Assembly: GCA_947481115.1 (NCBI GenBank)
Contig: CANKEI010000007.1
Coordinates: 1-25,477 of the forward strand
Length of the DNA stretch: 25,477 nt
Reading direction: 5' to 3'
DNA from: a bacterium
GTDB taxonomy: Bacteria; Babelota; Babeliae; Babelales; JABDEC01
Below the pieces are notes generated by a model. That model ran no database searches. It worked only from the letters and a program-made list of their open reading frames with translations, and had not been told where the DNA came from. Position numbers and translations under genes: made by a program. This document shows, piece by piece, positions 25,390-25,477 of this stretch; position 1 is the first letter of the stretch, and every line of letters starts with the position of its first letter.

Positions 25390-25443
25390 CATCCTGAGTA
25401 TTCTGCGCAGCTCATAGAGCATAGCAGAATGTATCGAAGGACG
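25390..25443. repeat. Palindromic repeat-like element at the right edge
   Basis: The sequence has nested inverted repeats. CATCCT at 25390-25395 pairs, with one G-T wobble, with AGGACG at 25438-25443. ATTCTGC pairs with GCAGAAT inside, and GCTC-ATA-GAGC forms the tip. The outer CCTGAG...ATCGAAGGAC wording resembles dispersed palindromic repeats that I know from other bacterial genomes, but I cannot name the family. The surrounding 25322-25477 has no credible coding frame and follows the point where the NTPase gene breaks. I infer an inserted repeat or small mobile element. Confidence 0.55.
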
Positions 25444-25477
25444 GGTTATATTTTGTAATTAAAAGTTCTACCGTTAA

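Overview
The window is about 25.5 kb of AT-rich bacterial DNA with compact, mostly short-spaced genes. Several features point to a Gram-negative, host-associated bacterium, probably an intracellular lineage with a reduced genome. There is a predicted outer-membrane barrel ending in Phe and an unusually high share of proteins with signal peptides or lipoprotein signals, two of them ankyrin-like. Scavenging enzymes are present (a deoxynucleoside kinase, and an acyl-ACP ligase fused to an acyltransferase), along with a DUF4143 ATPase and a polymorphic-toxin-like remnant. The style resembles Candidatus Dependentiae (TM6/Babeliae), but that is an inference from gene content only; no rRNA is present to settle it.

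Left end (1-953): accessory DNA. It holds a very strong hairpin, a start-less coding fragment that looks like the tail of a secreted toxin, and two tandem paralogous small proteins that could be its immunity proteins. A P2A-type Ca2+ ATPase follows (1072-3768), then a secreted protein with a weak ankyrin-like C-terminus (3859-4434). A convergent gene for an unknown secreted protein lies at 4453-5172.

The minus-strand block 12264->5267 reads as one operon: a 948-aa exported surface-type protein, an outer-membrane barrel, holo-ACP synthase (acpS), and a trimodular protein with acyl-adenylate ligase, acyl-carrier and PlsC-type acyltransferase domains. AcpS would prime the carrier domain of the next gene, so the last two genes together could activate free fatty acids and put them into phospholipid.

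Plus-strand housekeeping block: a ComM/YifB AAA+ protein, an initiator tRNA-Met with encoded CCA, a PgeF/YlmD laccase-domain protein starting 8 nt after the tRNA, and secA, which is closed by a clear intrinsic terminator. After this come a small secreted ankyrin protein and two minus-strand exported proteins, one of them a DUF2059 lipoprotein. Then follow truA, a membrane-anchored GNAT acetyltransferase and a DUF4143 ATPase.

Right end: a minus-strand pair, rlmB-like methyltransferase (with a ~210-residue basic, repetitive N-terminal tail) then deoxynucleoside kinase. Divergent from it is an exported P-loop NTPase whose reading frame stops early, just before a palindromic repeat-like element at the window edge. 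No CRISPR array, rRNA, transposase or complete prophage was seen.
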